Positions 1-5,945 of a DNA stretch of 7,822 bases are shown here, one piece after another. The translations under genes and the position numbers were made by a program. The notes beneath the pieces are model-generated. The model was not told the DNA's origin and made no database searches. It was given only the letters and a program-made list of their open reading frames with translations. The DNA comes from Comamonadaceae bacterium (GTDB lineage: Bacteria; Pseudomonadota; Gammaproteobacteria; Burkholderiales; Burkholderiaceae_C). Location of the stretch: the NCBI GenBank assembly GCA_947452325.1, contig CANGCZ010000067.1:1-7822 (forward strand), in the 5' to 3' direction. Every line of letters starts with the position of its first letter. Position 1 is the first letter of the stretch.

Positions 1-627
1 GCGGGCAAGACCACGCTGTTCAATCTCCTTACCGGTTTTATTCCCGCCGACTCAGGCGAGGTGTTGCTGCACGGCAAACCCATTCGCCAGTTGAAAGCCA
101 ACACCATCGTCGGTTTGGGCATGGCGCGCACCTTTCAGCTGTGCCGTCCGTTTGTCGGTTTGACCGTGCTGGAAAACGTGCTGGTCGGCAGCCTGGGTCC
201 GCGCGTGCATACACACGACCTGGGCGAACGCGCCATGCATTTATTGGCGCAAGTCGGTCTGGCAGACAAAGCGCAACAAGCTTCTGAACTGCTTTCTTAC
301 GGCGATTTACGTCGTTTGGAAATTGCACGTGCGCTCGCTACCGAGCCCGAGTTGTTGCTGCTGGACGAACCGTTTGCCGGACTGGGTTCATCTGAAATCG
401 AAGCGCTGTCGGTGCTGATACGCCAACTGCACAGCGAACAACATCTCACCATTTTGCTGATTGAGCACAAGCTGCGCGAATTCATGCAACTGGTGTCACG
501 CGTAGTGGCCATAGACTTTGGTGAAATCATCGCCGAGGGATCGCCCGCCGACATTGTGAAAGACCCGCGCGTCATCGAAGCTTATATAGGCAAACAAAAC
601 CCGTTGAACTTGGACAACCATGCTTGA
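1..627 (+). CDS. livG: Liv-type ABC transporter ATP-binding protein LivG (5' end missing)
   Basis: Cytoplasmic ATPase subunit of a branched-chain-amino-acid-type (HAAT) importer; it would pair with LivF to drive a LivH/LivM permease. The frame is open from base 1 and starts inside the Walker A motif (AGKTT visible), so roughly the first 40 residues lie outside the window; 208 residues are visible. Other ABC marks, in order: the Q-loop (ARTFQ), a signature of the form LSYGDLRRLEIARA (LivG proteins often have such a variant instead of LSGGQ), Walker B LLLLDEP followed by the AGL D-loop, and the switch histidine in LLIEHK. The C-terminal part (GEIIAEGSPADIVKDPRVIEAYIG) is typical of LivG. The stop overlaps the livF start by 8 bases, so the two are translationally coupled. 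The substrate cannot be read from the ATPase; aromatic or short-chain acids are as possible as amino acids. Confidence 0.93.
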   Translation, partial: AGKTTLFNLLTGFIPADSGEVLLHGKPIRQLKANTIVGLGMARTFQLCRPFVGLTVLENVLVGSLGPRVHTHDLGERAMHLLAQVGLADKAQQASELLSYGDLRRLEIARALATEPELLLLDEPFAGLGSSEIEALSVLIRQLHSEQHLTILLIEHKLREFMQLVSRVVAIDFGEIIAEGSPADIVKDPRVIEAYIGKQNPLNLDNHA

Positions 628-1324
628 ACTGGACCAACTCAGTGCCTCTTACGGCAAAGCCATGGCTTTGGAGAGCATCAGCTTGCGTGTGATGCCGGGC
701 GAACTCGTGGCCGTGCTCGGACCCAACGGCGCGGGCAAATCCACGCTGCTCAAAGCCATCTCACGCGCCATTGATGCGCAAGGCGGCCTGACATTTGAAG
801 GCCACTCTTTGCACAACGTGGCCACTGAAAAAGTCGTGGGTTTAGGGATTTGCCATTGTCCCGAAGGACGCCGGTTGTTCCCCGAACTCAGCGTATTGAA
901 AAACTTGCAACTCGGCGCCTACTTGCGTACTGACAAAGCCGCGGTCGCCGCCGACCTGAACAAGGTCTACCAACTGTTCCCTATTTTGCAAGAACGCGGC
1001 AACCAAATGGTCAGCACCTTGTCCGGCGGTCAACAGCAAATGGTGGCTATCGGCCGCGCTCTCATGGGCGCACCCAAACTGCTGTTGCTGGACGAACCCT
1101 CGGTCGGTATTGCACACCGCTTGAAGATGGAAATTTTCAGCGCCATCCGCCATATCCGCGACAGCGGCGTCGCCATTCTGATGGCCGAGCAGGACGCGCA
1201 ATCCGCGCTGCAAATCGCCGACCGCGCCTACATTCTGGAGCACGGCCATGTCGCGCATGAAGGACTGGCAGCGGATTTGGCCAAAGATGACCACGTCAGG
1301 CAAATTTATCTGGGTTTGGCTTAA
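620..1324 (+). CDS. livF: Liv-type ABC transporter ATP-binding protein LivF
   Basis: Second ATPase of the HAAT importer, 234 residues, the usual LivF length and apparently complete. Walker A is GPNGAGKST at residues 34-42. The family-typical PEGRRLFPELSV block is at 81-92, the LSGGQ signature at 134-138, and Walker B LLLLDEP at 154-160 with the catalytic Glu159. The usual switch histidine is replaced by Gln in MAEQD (190-191), which is normal for LivF. The D-loop reads SVGIAH, where LivF proteins usually have a form like SLGLAP, a mild oddity. The ATG at 620 overlaps the end of livG and no strong ribosome site precedes it, so coupling to livG translation is likely. No liv gene follows; the next gene is on the opposite strand and ends 88 bases away. 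Confidence 0.95.
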   Translation: MLELDQLSASYGKAMALESISLRVMPGELVAVLGPNGAGKSTLLKAISRAIDAQGGLTFEGHSLHNVATEKVVGLGICHCPEGRRLFPELSVLKNLQLGAYLRTDKAAVAADLNKVYQLFPILQERGNQMVSTLSGGQQQMVAIGRALMGAPKLLLLDEPSVGIAHRLKMEIFSAIRHIRDSGVAILMAEQDAQSALQIADRAYILEHGHVAHEGLAADLAKDDHVRQIYLGLA

Positions 1325-1363
1325 AACCGCGCCACAGCGTTTGACAGCACGTATTCGGCTGCT

Positions 1364-1381
1364 ATCCAAATGAATTTGGGT
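1364..1381. repeat. short inverted repeat between convergent livF and RES genes
   Basis: CCAAAT-GA-ATTTGG (1366-1379) is a perfect 6-base inverted repeat in the 88-base gap where livF and the RES toxin gene converge. As RNA it would fold as a 5-bp stem with a UGAA loop. It is AU-rich and has no T-run after it on the plus strand; a run of seven T on the minus strand comes before the hairpin rather than after it. It is therefore not a convincing factor-independent terminator, only a possible weak 3'-end structure. Confidence 0.25.
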
Positions 1382-1412
1382 CATAAAAAAAGTCTTTGGT
1401 CTTCTTAAGCAT

Positions 1413-2141
1413 TCAACTCTGGTGTGGGGAAAAACTGGCTATGCCCAACGTCATCCACGCCACCCCGGTCTGTTTCTCAACCACGATCTGGTCGTCCTCC
1501 AAGCGGTAAGTCAGTTGGCAGTTAAGTCTGGGCTTGTTCAATACGCCAGGGTTGAAGATCGCCACATTTTCCCCGGCCGGTCTGCGCACGGATTTTGTCA
1601 GCAGACCGGGATGACCTTCACGGTGAATCCTTGTCCCTACAGACTGGCAAAACGCATAGTCTGACGGATGCAAGAGATCCGGATGCTTATCGGCTGCTGT
1701 TTGCAAATCTAGCAAAGCGGCATGGCATTCCACCGAGTAGACCTTGCGCTCTGCGATGACAGTCAACCGTTCGAATCCGGCATCGCTCAGTAAGCCTCGG
1801 TACCAATGGTGTACCGACTCATAGACCGTCGTCTCCACCGAGTCTGATCCATACCAAACACCATAGGTTCCATCAGAAAACCGACTGGCCTGCCAATGCC
1901 TGAACGGCCAGATGATGGCGTTAAACCATTCGGCATCTTCAAAGGGACGATCGATGATGGGTGTGTGCGAGCGGTATAGCGGCGGCTTGACTTCATCCTC
2001 CACCTTCTGCGCGAGCAACCATTCTCTAGGGTCATCGGTGAGGTCATCAAACACATCCTGCGATTGCAACGGGGACACAATGTTTCGAACCACGTCCTCT
2101 TGGATGTCGGTCAGCGCGAGTTGGGCAAAGAGTGTGTTCAT
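1413..2141 (-). CDS. RES-domain toxin of an Xre-RES toxin-antitoxin pair
   Basis: Toxin of the Xre-RES (ParST / MbcTA-like) type II module; characterised members act on NAD+ (degradation) or ADP-ribosylate a host enzyme. The 242-residue protein has the RES fold marks: an early arginine in LYRSH (Arg57), the segment SRFSDGTYGVWYG at 86-98, the glutamate of TTVYES (Glu108), and a late serine in KSVRRPAGENVAIFNP (Ser184), corresponding to the R, E and S that name the family. The first 50 residues are an extra N-terminal region often seen in the longer RES proteins. It starts at ATG 2141, 11 bases after the antitoxin stop, with AGGA almost touching the start codon, so translation is probably coupled to the antitoxin. 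All key residues are present and the frame is intact, so the toxin looks functional. The exact reaction is inferred from the family. Confidence 0.88.
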   Translation of the reverse strand: MNTLFAQLALTDIQEDVVRNIVSPLQSQDVFDDLTDDPREWLLAQKVEDEVKPPLYRSHTPIIDRPFEDAEWFNAIIWPFRHWQASRFSDGTYGVWYGSDSVETTVYESVHHWYRGLLSDAGFERLTVIAERKVYSVECHAALLDLQTAADKHPDLLHPSDYAFCQSVGTRIHREGHPGLLTKSVRRPAGENVAIFNPGVLNKPRLNCQLTYRLEDDQIVVEKQTGVAWMTLGIASFSPHQS

Positions 2142-2152
2142 TCCTGCTCAGC

Positions 2153-2548
2153 TCATACGTCTCGTGCCCGGTCCAAATAACCGCGCACCATCAGCAGGCC
2201 CGCAAACCCCCACTCCTTCACAACATCGACGGGGGTCAAATTGTCGAATGCCTTGTTGCGGGTAGTCATCCAGCGGTAGACCAAGTCCCTGTTCTGCGGA
2301 AAGATCAGGCGTAGGTTCTTATGGATACCCAATAAGTGGCCAACGCGCTCGTATTGATCGCGACCAGTGCCAATCGGTTTACCGCTGCGGTAGTTTGACA
2401 ACGCAGCTCTGTTGCTGGTGGCTATGCCCAACAATGCCGCCTGATCCTCGGTACTCAACTTCCAGTGGTCCAGCAATGCCATGACCATTTTGGCCAGAGC
2501 GCCGCGGTCTTGAGACGCTGCCACTTCAGGTTCTGCTATGGCTTTCAT
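2153..2548 (-). CDS. Xre/MbcA/ParS-type antitoxin
   Basis: Antitoxin and probable autorepressor for the RES toxin encoded 11 bases downstream. The 131-residue protein has two parts. Residues about 15-75 form an Xre-like helix-turn-helix (LSTEDQAALLGI followed by SNRAALSNYRSGK). Residues about 85-131 form the C-terminal toxin-binding domain of the MbcA/ParS/Xre family, recognisable from RWMTTRNKAF, LTPVDVVKEWG and GLLMVRGYLDRARD. That last helical segment is the part that plugs the RES active site in known complexes. The start at ATG 2548 is supported by AAAGGA seven bases upstream. Members of this family usually repress their own promoter, and AT-rich palindromes are present in the upstream region. 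The order, antitoxin first and toxin second, is standard for this module. Confidence 0.9.
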   Translation of the reverse strand: MKAIAEPEVAASQDRGALAKMVMALLDHWKLSTEDQAALLGIATSNRAALSNYRSGKPIGTGRDQYERVGHLLGIHKNLRLIFPQNRDLVYRWMTTRNKAFDNLTPVDVVKEWGFAGLLMVRGYLDRARDV

Positions 2549-2582
2549 GGGTCGTTCCTTTACTCAACTGGATAGCGGACTC

Positions 2583-2611
2583 AGTCTAGCAGATTGTTTC
2601 AAACAAAACAA
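2583..2611 (-). promoter_or_regulatory. probable promoter of the Xre-RES operon
   Basis: On the minus strand a -35-like TTGTTT (2611-2606) and a -10-like TAGACT (2588-2583) are separated by 17 bases, which would place the transcription start near 2576, about 28 bases before the antitoxin ATG. Both boxes are imperfect. The -35 box lies inside the palindrome at 2605-2621, so a repressor bound there would block the promoter, as expected for an autoregulated antitoxin operon. This is inferred from position and consensus only. Confidence 0.35.
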
Positions 2612-2621
2612 ATATTGTTTT
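2594..2621. promoter_or_regulatory. overlapping palindromes, candidate antitoxin operator
   Basis: Two inverted repeats share the half-site TTGTTT/AAACAA. The first is TTGTTT-C-AAACAA (2594-2606). The second is AAAACAA-ATA-TTGTTTT (2605-2621), with perfect 7-base arms. They sit in the AT-rich divergent intergenic region, over the presumed spacer and -35 box of the Xre-RES promoter and directly next to a plus-strand TATAAT. Repeated half-sites are what a dimeric Xre antitoxin would bind. Which protein binds is inferred. Confidence 0.45.
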
Positions 2622-2627
2622 TATAAT
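2622..2627 (+). promoter_or_regulatory. candidate -10 box for the plus-strand VOC/vapBC group
   Basis: A consensus TATAAT on the plus strand, abutting the palindrome at 2605-2621. No good -35 lies at 17 bases; the nearest TTG-type box (TTGTTT at 2594-2599) is 22 bases away. Transcription would start near 2634 and give a leader of about 120 bases before the VOC ATG. If real, a repressor on the palindromes could control both divergent operons. Confidence 0.25.
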
Positions 2628-2753
2628 ACAGAGAACCCGGTCTACTGCGTTAAAGCCGAAGTTCATGTGGTTGACGCAGGCACGTACAGGATTTGCTGGG
2701 CCTGATTGCGCCATCAATTTCTATCAGCGACGGCTTCAGCGATAACATGCACC

Positions 2754-3491
2754 ATGACAATCAACGCACTTGAAACACATATTGACCACCTGGTGGTCGC
2801 GGCCCGTAGCCTCGACGAAGGAGTCGCCTGGTGCGAAGCCACTTTAGGCATCACCCCGAACGCAGGCGGGGAACATGAAAAATACGGCACGCACAATCGT
2901 TTGTTCAAAATTGCCACGCCGCGTTATCCCATGGCGTATTTTGAAATCATCGCCATCAACCCTGCCGCATCTGCACAAAAACGCAGTGCTAACAAACGGT
3001 GGTTTGACTTGGACGATCCTGCTTTACATGCATCTATAGCGAAACAGCCTGCATTGATACATTTTGTGGTGAACACCACCGATATCCAACTCGCCAGACA
3101 CACATGGAAAGCGCAAGGCTTGGACACCGGCCCTGTGGTGCACGCGCACCGCCGCACCGGCAAAGGCAAGCTGAACTGGCAAATCACGGTGCGGGACGAC
3201 GGCAAACTTCTGTTCGATGGCACGCTACCAACCTTGATTCAATGGGGCAAACCGGATGCGGCCGAACCCATGCGCCTGCACCCGCGAAACAGCTTGCCCC
3301 GCTCGGGTGTGAGCCTGCAAATCATCACGGTCTCGCACCCTTCTTCAGAGAAATTGACAAATGCCTACGAGGCGGTCCACTTGAAAAATGTAGACATCGC
3401 AAATGGCGAAGCAAATATTTCCGCCCATTTGCAAACACCTAAAGGGCTGGTGGTGTTGCAGAGTCGCGGGTTTATGAACGGCAACAGCTAG
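2754..3491 (+). CDS. glyoxalase-like VOC-family protein with a VapB-derived tail
   Basis: Protein of the glyoxalase-like (VOC superfamily, Glyoxalase_3-like) group. The N-terminal THIDHLVVAARSLDEGV with a following EATLGI is the typical opening, and NRLFKIATPRYPMAYFEIIAIN is the first-module strand. His-10, in THIDHLVV, is a possible metal ligand. No specific substrate is known for this family. ATG 2754 is preferred because MTINALETHIDHLVV matches the usual family start; the frame is open to a TTG at 2706 that would add 16 residues. Neither start has a good ribosome site. The natural end of the domain appears to be LQTPKGLVVLQ (to about residue 235). The last residues, FMNGNS, belong by similarity to a VapB N-terminus, and the frame ends at a TAG that replaces the next VapB residue. 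It lies between two toxin-antitoxin modules; any role in them is unknown. Confidence 0.8.
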   Translation: MTINALETHIDHLVVAARSLDEGVAWCEATLGITPNAGGEHEKYGTHNRLFKIATPRYPMAYFEIIAINPAASAQKRSANKRWFDLDDPALHASIAKQPALIHFVVNTTDIQLARHTWKAQGLDTGPVVHAHRRTGKGKLNWQITVRDDGKLLFDGTLPTLIQWGKPDAAEPMRLHPRNSLPRSGVSLQIITVSHPSSEKLTNAYEAVHLKNVDIANGEANISAHLQTPKGLVVLQSRGFMNGNS

Positions 3492-3494
3492 GCA
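3453..3494 (+). other. VapB N-terminal remnant in frame with the VOC gene, ended by amber codon
   Basis: These codons read V L Q S R G F M N G N S, stop (TAG 3489-3491), A, and then continue into VRIPQEFR. VapB antitoxins of this type commonly have FMNGNSQAVRIPxEFR or a close variant near the N-terminus, forming the first beta strand of the swapped-hairpin DNA-binding fold. CAG to TAG is one base change. AAAGGG at 3441-3446 sits 6 bases before the GTG at 3453, so an original VapB start at GTG 3453 or TTG 3456 is conceivable. Either VapB has lost its N-terminus or the TAG is a base error. Confidence 0.65.
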
Positions 3495-3701
3495 GTGCGG
3501 ATTCCTCAAGAATTCAGGCTGGATGCCAGCAGGGTTGAGATTCATCGAAACGCAGATGGCGATTTGGTATTGCACCCGGTCGCCACAGACCGGGGCGCAG
3601 CACTGCTAAAAGCCTTGCAAGGGTTTGATCAGGATTTGGTTGACCTGCTGGCCGCCGATAAAAAAGATTCACTCCTAATGCAAGACAGGGAATCTCTGTG
3701 A
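3495..3701 (+). CDS. vapB: VapB-family antitoxin, N-terminally shortened by an in-frame stop
   Basis: Antitoxin partner of the VapC toxin, whose gene overlaps its stop codon. From the GTG at 3495 it is 68 residues. RIPQEFRLDASRVEIHRNADGDLVLHP is the second half of the AbrB/MazE-like swapped-hairpin DNA-binding domain. The C-terminal tail, DLVDLLAADKKDSLLMQDRESL, is the toxin-binding region, with the usual final (M)QxRE motif. The family normally has about 10 more residues carrying the first strand; here they lie upstream beyond a TAG at 3489. The GTG is 3 bases past that stop, so translation could restart there after the VOC gene terminates. Without the first strand, DNA binding is probably impaired while VapC binding may survive. 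Alternatives: amber readthrough, or a sequencing error hiding a full-length gene. Confidence 0.72.
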   Translation: MRIPQEFRLDASRVEIHRNADGDLVLHPVATDRGAALLKALQGFDQDLVDLLAADKKDSLLMQDRESL

Positions 3702-4105
3702 GGTACATGCTTGACACCAATATTTTGATCTACCTCATCAAGAACAAACCGCCAGGGATTGCAGACCGCATCAATGCACTCGATACCAACGACGAGCTAT
3801 GCATGTCATTTGTTACCTACGCAGAATTGCTAAAAGCGGCTGAACGCAGTACCCGCAAATCCGAAGTACTCAAACGACTGACAGATCTCACACGTTCAGT
3901 GCCAGTGCGATATCAGATCAGCGAACTCTTGTCTGAAAACTATGCCACCCATTACACACGCTTGCGCAATGCAGGCACACCGATTGGTGCCAACGATTTA
4001 TGGATAGCCTGCCATGCATTGGCATATGACTGCACATTGGTGACTAACAACTTGAAAGAGTTTCGAAGAGTCAAAGGGCTGAAGCTGGAGAATTGGGTTA
4101 ATTGA
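3698..4105 (+). CDS. vapC: VapC-family PIN-domain ribonuclease toxin
   Basis: Metal-dependent RNase toxin; well studied VapCs cut initiator tRNA or other RNAs. The 135-residue protein, the normal length, has the PIN acidic residues in place: Asp6 in MLDTNI, Glu43 in TYAELL and Asp100 in GANDLWIA. VTNNLKEFRRVKGL (115-128) is the standard C-terminal motif of the MvpT/FitB-like branch, where Asn is commonly found at the fourth position. It starts at GTG 3698, overlapping the vapB stop as GTGA, with AGGGAA five bases upstream; ATG 3707 is an alternative, but MRYMLDTNI is the typical family opening. No truncation or missing catalytic residue is seen. An intact toxin beside a damaged antitoxin gene is notable. 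Confidence 0.92.
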   Translation: MRYMLDTNILIYLIKNKPPGIADRINALDTNDELCMSFVTYAELLKAAERSTRKSEVLKRLTDLTRSVPVRYQISELLSENYATHYTRLRNAGTPIGANDLWIACHALAYDCTLVTNNLKEFRRVKGLKLENWVN

Positions 4106-4269
4106 AGCTGCAATCAAATCAACTGTAAAAGTGAATAGAAATTCTTTTCAGCGATCAATTAAGTTCAATCACACTCCGTTCACAAAGAAATTTATATCAT
4201 TGCAACGCTAAGTTGCGAAGTTTTCATATCTTCAATAGATTCATCAGCTTACGAATTGTTCAGGGCGGA
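4106..4269. other. AT-rich intergenic DNA without a recognisable gene
   Basis: Between the vapC stop and the decayed frame at 4270-4557 the sequence is clearly richer in A and T than the operons on either side. No open frame with protein-like composition, no tRNA-like fold and no long repeat was seen. It contains the small hairpin at 4202-4216. Confidence 0.6.
4199..4225 (+). terminator. weak candidate terminator downstream of vapC
   Basis: GCAAC-GCTAA-GTTGC (4202-4216) is a perfect 5-base inverted repeat. It can be extended by one G-U and one A-U pair and is followed by GAAGTTTTC. The stem is short and the T-run is only four bases, so this is a marginal factor-independent terminator. It is the only hairpin of this kind noticed in the 450 bases after vapC. 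Confidence 0.2.
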
Positions 4270-4557
4270 CTATTTAAAGATTGCATCTAGCCATGCCAAT
4301 TTTTCAGCTCCGTTCCCAGCGCGGTTGAATCTATCCGCAAGGACACGAGTCATGTGGTGGTCTAACTTTGACAGACTACCCTTGCCAAGGCGACCAATTG
4401 CCGTAAGAAGAGTCAAGCGGCAAAGTTCCAGGCCAAGTTTGTCCTGCGACATATCTTTGTTATGCAACCGCATACTCAAAGCATCTCATAAAACTTCATC
4501 TCCGTTTTGCTTACCCATGATAGTTTGTGCAAGCGCAAGCCTTTTATCAAAAAATAT
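4270..4557 (-). pseudogene. decayed reading frame of unknown family
   Basis: Reading leftwards immediately after the pcaJ stop, and in the same frame, the codons give IFFDKRLALAQTIMGKQNGD, EVL, a TGA (4486-4488), then 72 codons (DALS, MRLHNKDMSQDKLGLELCRL and onward to AEKLAWLDAIFK) before the TAG at 4270-4272. The composition is protein-like (Leu, Ala, Lys and Asp rich, alternating helical pattern), and the sense on both sides of the TGA looks continuous. That suggests a small alpha-helical protein broken by one stop, or the tail of a longer gene. An ATG at 4518 could be the original start (82 residues if the TGA were sense). A TTG at 4479 could start the remaining 69 residues. I do not recognise the family and assign no function. 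It may be a relic of an earlier insertion between pcaJ and vapC. Confidence 0.4.
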
Positions 4558-5199
4558 CTAAATATCAAACCCCACACCTATCAACCCCTCCAACTCCCCC
4601 TTGCTCAACCCGTCCACCAGATCAATCAGCACCAATCCGTGCGGGGTGCATTCCAGCGTTGCCATGTCGGTGTAAATGCGTTTGACACACGCAATGCCGG
4701 TCAAGGGATAAGTGCATTGCTGCACCACTTTGCTTTGGCCTTGTTTGGTCAGCAAGTCCATCATCACCCAGGTTTGTTTGGCGCCTATGGCCAAGTCCAT
4801 GGCACCGCCGACAGCGGGAATAGCGCCGGGTTCGCCGGTACTCCAGTTTGCCAGGTCACCAGTGACAGACACCTGAAAGCCGCCGAGCACGCAAATGTCT
4901 AAGTGACCGGCACGCATCATGGCGAAACTGTCCGCGTGGTGAAAGTACGCACCGCCGGGCAGCAAGGTCACGGCTTGTTTACCGGCGTTGATCAAGTCGT
5001 AGTCTTCTTCGCCCTTGGCAGGTGCAGGCCCCATACCGAGAATGCCGTTTTCGCTGTGCAACACAATTTCTATGCCCGGTGGCAAATGGTTGGCCACCAG
5101 CGTCGGCATGCCTATACCCAGGTTCACGTACGCGCCGTCGAACATGTCTTGCGCCACGCGTTTGGCCAACTCTTCTTTGCTGCGTTTGTGTATCGCCAT
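4558..5199 (-). CDS. pcaJ: 3-oxoadipate CoA-transferase subunit B
   Basis: Beta subunit of a family I CoA-transferase. With PcaI it moves CoA from succinyl-CoA to 3-oxoadipate, the step after ring cleavage in beta-ketoadipate-type pathways. The 213 residues match PcaJ length. The SENG motif (49-52) carries the catalytic Glu50 that forms the CoA thioester; NLGIGMPTLVANHLP (26-40), LGGFQVS and GGAMDLAIGAK are further family blocks. ATG 5199 is chosen because MAIHKRSKEELAKRVAQDM is the usual opening and AGGA lies about 8 bases upstream. The open frame reaches 5286, but that extra stretch overlaps pcaI and has no family match. It lies 19 bases after pcaI and is the last gene of the operon. A succinyl-CoA:acetoacetate transferase (ScoB-like) is the main alternative; the dioxygenase in the operon favours 3-oxoadipate. 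Confidence 0.88.
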   Translation of the reverse strand: MAIHKRSKEELAKRVAQDMFDGAYVNLGIGMPTLVANHLPPGIEIVLHSENGILGMGPAPAKGEEDYDLINAGKQAVTLLPGGAYFHHADSFAMMRAGHLDICVLGGFQVSVTGDLANWSTGEPGAIPAVGGAMDLAIGAKQTWVMMDLLTKQGQSKVVQQCTYPLTGIACVKRIYTDMATLECTPHGLVLIDLVDGLSKGELEGLIGVGFDI

Positions 5200-5218
5200 G
5201 ATGTTTGTCCTGTTTGAC

Positions 5219-5935
5219 TCAAGCCACGGCTTTGAAGCCGCCGCCTTGTGTGGCACGTCGTTCAATTTGCACAATGGCACTGACAAAAATACCGGGGGTG
5301 ACGATGTGTTCCGGGTCGAGTTGTCCCAGACTCACCACTTCATGCACCGAGGCCACGCTGCGCTTGGCGGCCATGGCCATGATGGGTCCGAAATTGCGTG
5401 CGGCTTTTCTGAACATCAAGTTACCCCAGCGGTCGCCGCGCTCTGCCTTCACCAAGGCCAAGTCCGCGTGTATGGGGTACTCCAACACATAGTCTTTGCC
5501 GTTGATGTGGCGAGTTTCTTTGGGTGTGCCATCTGCGTTTTTCGCCAGTTCGGTGCCGTAGCCAGTGGGCGTGAAAAAAGCACCTATGCCCGCACCGGCT
5601 GCGCGTATGCGCTCAGCCAAATTGCCTTGCGGCACAAGTTCAAGCTCCAACTCGCCACTGCGGTAAAGCGCATCAAACACATGGCTGTCGGTCTGGCGAG
5701 GAAAGCTGCAAATGATTTTTTTCACACGCCGTGCTTTTAATAAGGCAGCGATACCAAACTCAGCATTACCTGCGTTGTTATTGATCAAGGTCAGGTCTTT
5801 CGCACCTTGGGCGATCAATCCGTCAATCAATTCATCTGGTATGCCTGCGGTGCCAAAGCCGCCGACCATGACGGTGGCGCCGTCAGCCACATGGCCGATG
5901 GCGGCTGCCACGCTGTCTGCAATCTTGTTGATCAT
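5219..5935 (-). CDS. pcaI: 3-oxoadipate CoA-transferase subunit A
   Basis: Alpha subunit of the family I CoA-transferase, partner of the next gene in the operon. It has 238 residues. The family signature DGATVMVGGFGTAGIP is at 18-33; INNNAGNAEFGIAALL, GAFFTPTGYGTELA (119-132) and GNLMFRKAARNF (171-182) are the standard later blocks, followed by EVVSLGQLDPEHIVTPGIFV. ATG 5935 is supported by AAGGAA six bases upstream and by the usual MINKIADS opening. The frame is open to 5977, but that extension would overlap the preceding Dabb gene. It starts 10 bases after that gene stops. As with subunit B, acetoacetate is an alternative substrate to 3-oxoadipate; the gene context decides in favour of the latter. 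Confidence 0.88.
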   Translation of the reverse strand: MINKIADSVAAAIGHVADGATVMVGGFGTAGIPDELIDGLIAQGAKDLTLINNNAGNAEFGIAALLKARRVKKIICSFPRQTDSHVFDALYRSGELELELVPQGNLAERIRAAGAGIGAFFTPTGYGTELAKNADGTPKETRHINGKDYVLEYPIHADLALVKAERGDRWGNLMFRKAARNFGPIMAMAAKRSVASVHEVVSLGQLDPEHIVTPGIFVSAIVQIERRATQGGGFKAVA

Positions 5936-5945
5936 TTGCGTTCCT

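Noticed and set aside
842..1384. Long open frame on the minus strand opposite livF (about 180 codons)
   Set aside because: It lies antisense to a clear livF with all ABC motifs. Its Gln, Val and His rich composition with no recognisable domain is what antisense reading of such a gene gives.
1364..1412. Bidirectional terminator between livF and the RES gene
   Set aside because: The hairpin at 1366-1379 is AU-rich and the T-run lies on the wrong side for the minus strand and is missing on the plus strand. It is listed only as a short inverted repeat.
1413..4105. CRISPR array, transposase or integrase associated with the central block
   Set aside because: No spaced repeats, no transposase or recombinase motif, and no terminal inverted repeats were seen in or around the block.
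4530..4545. Tandem GCTTGC repeat after the pcaJ stop (minus strand)
   Set aside because: Only two short copies, which fall inside the decayed reading frame; nothing like a CRISPR or integron repeat.
4256..4561. Plus-strand open frame of about 101 codons after vapC
   Set aside because: Its composition is Ser, Arg and Cys rich with no domain, and the opposite strand has a more protein-like reading.
4507..4902. Plus-strand open frame opposite the 3' half of pcaJ
   Set aside because: Antisense shadow, Gln and His rich, with no supporting start or motif.
5015..5740. Long plus-strand open frame opposite pcaJ and pcaI (about 241 codons)
   Set aside because: It is antisense to two well-supported CoA-transferase genes, Cys, His and Ser rich and without motifs; a shadow frame.
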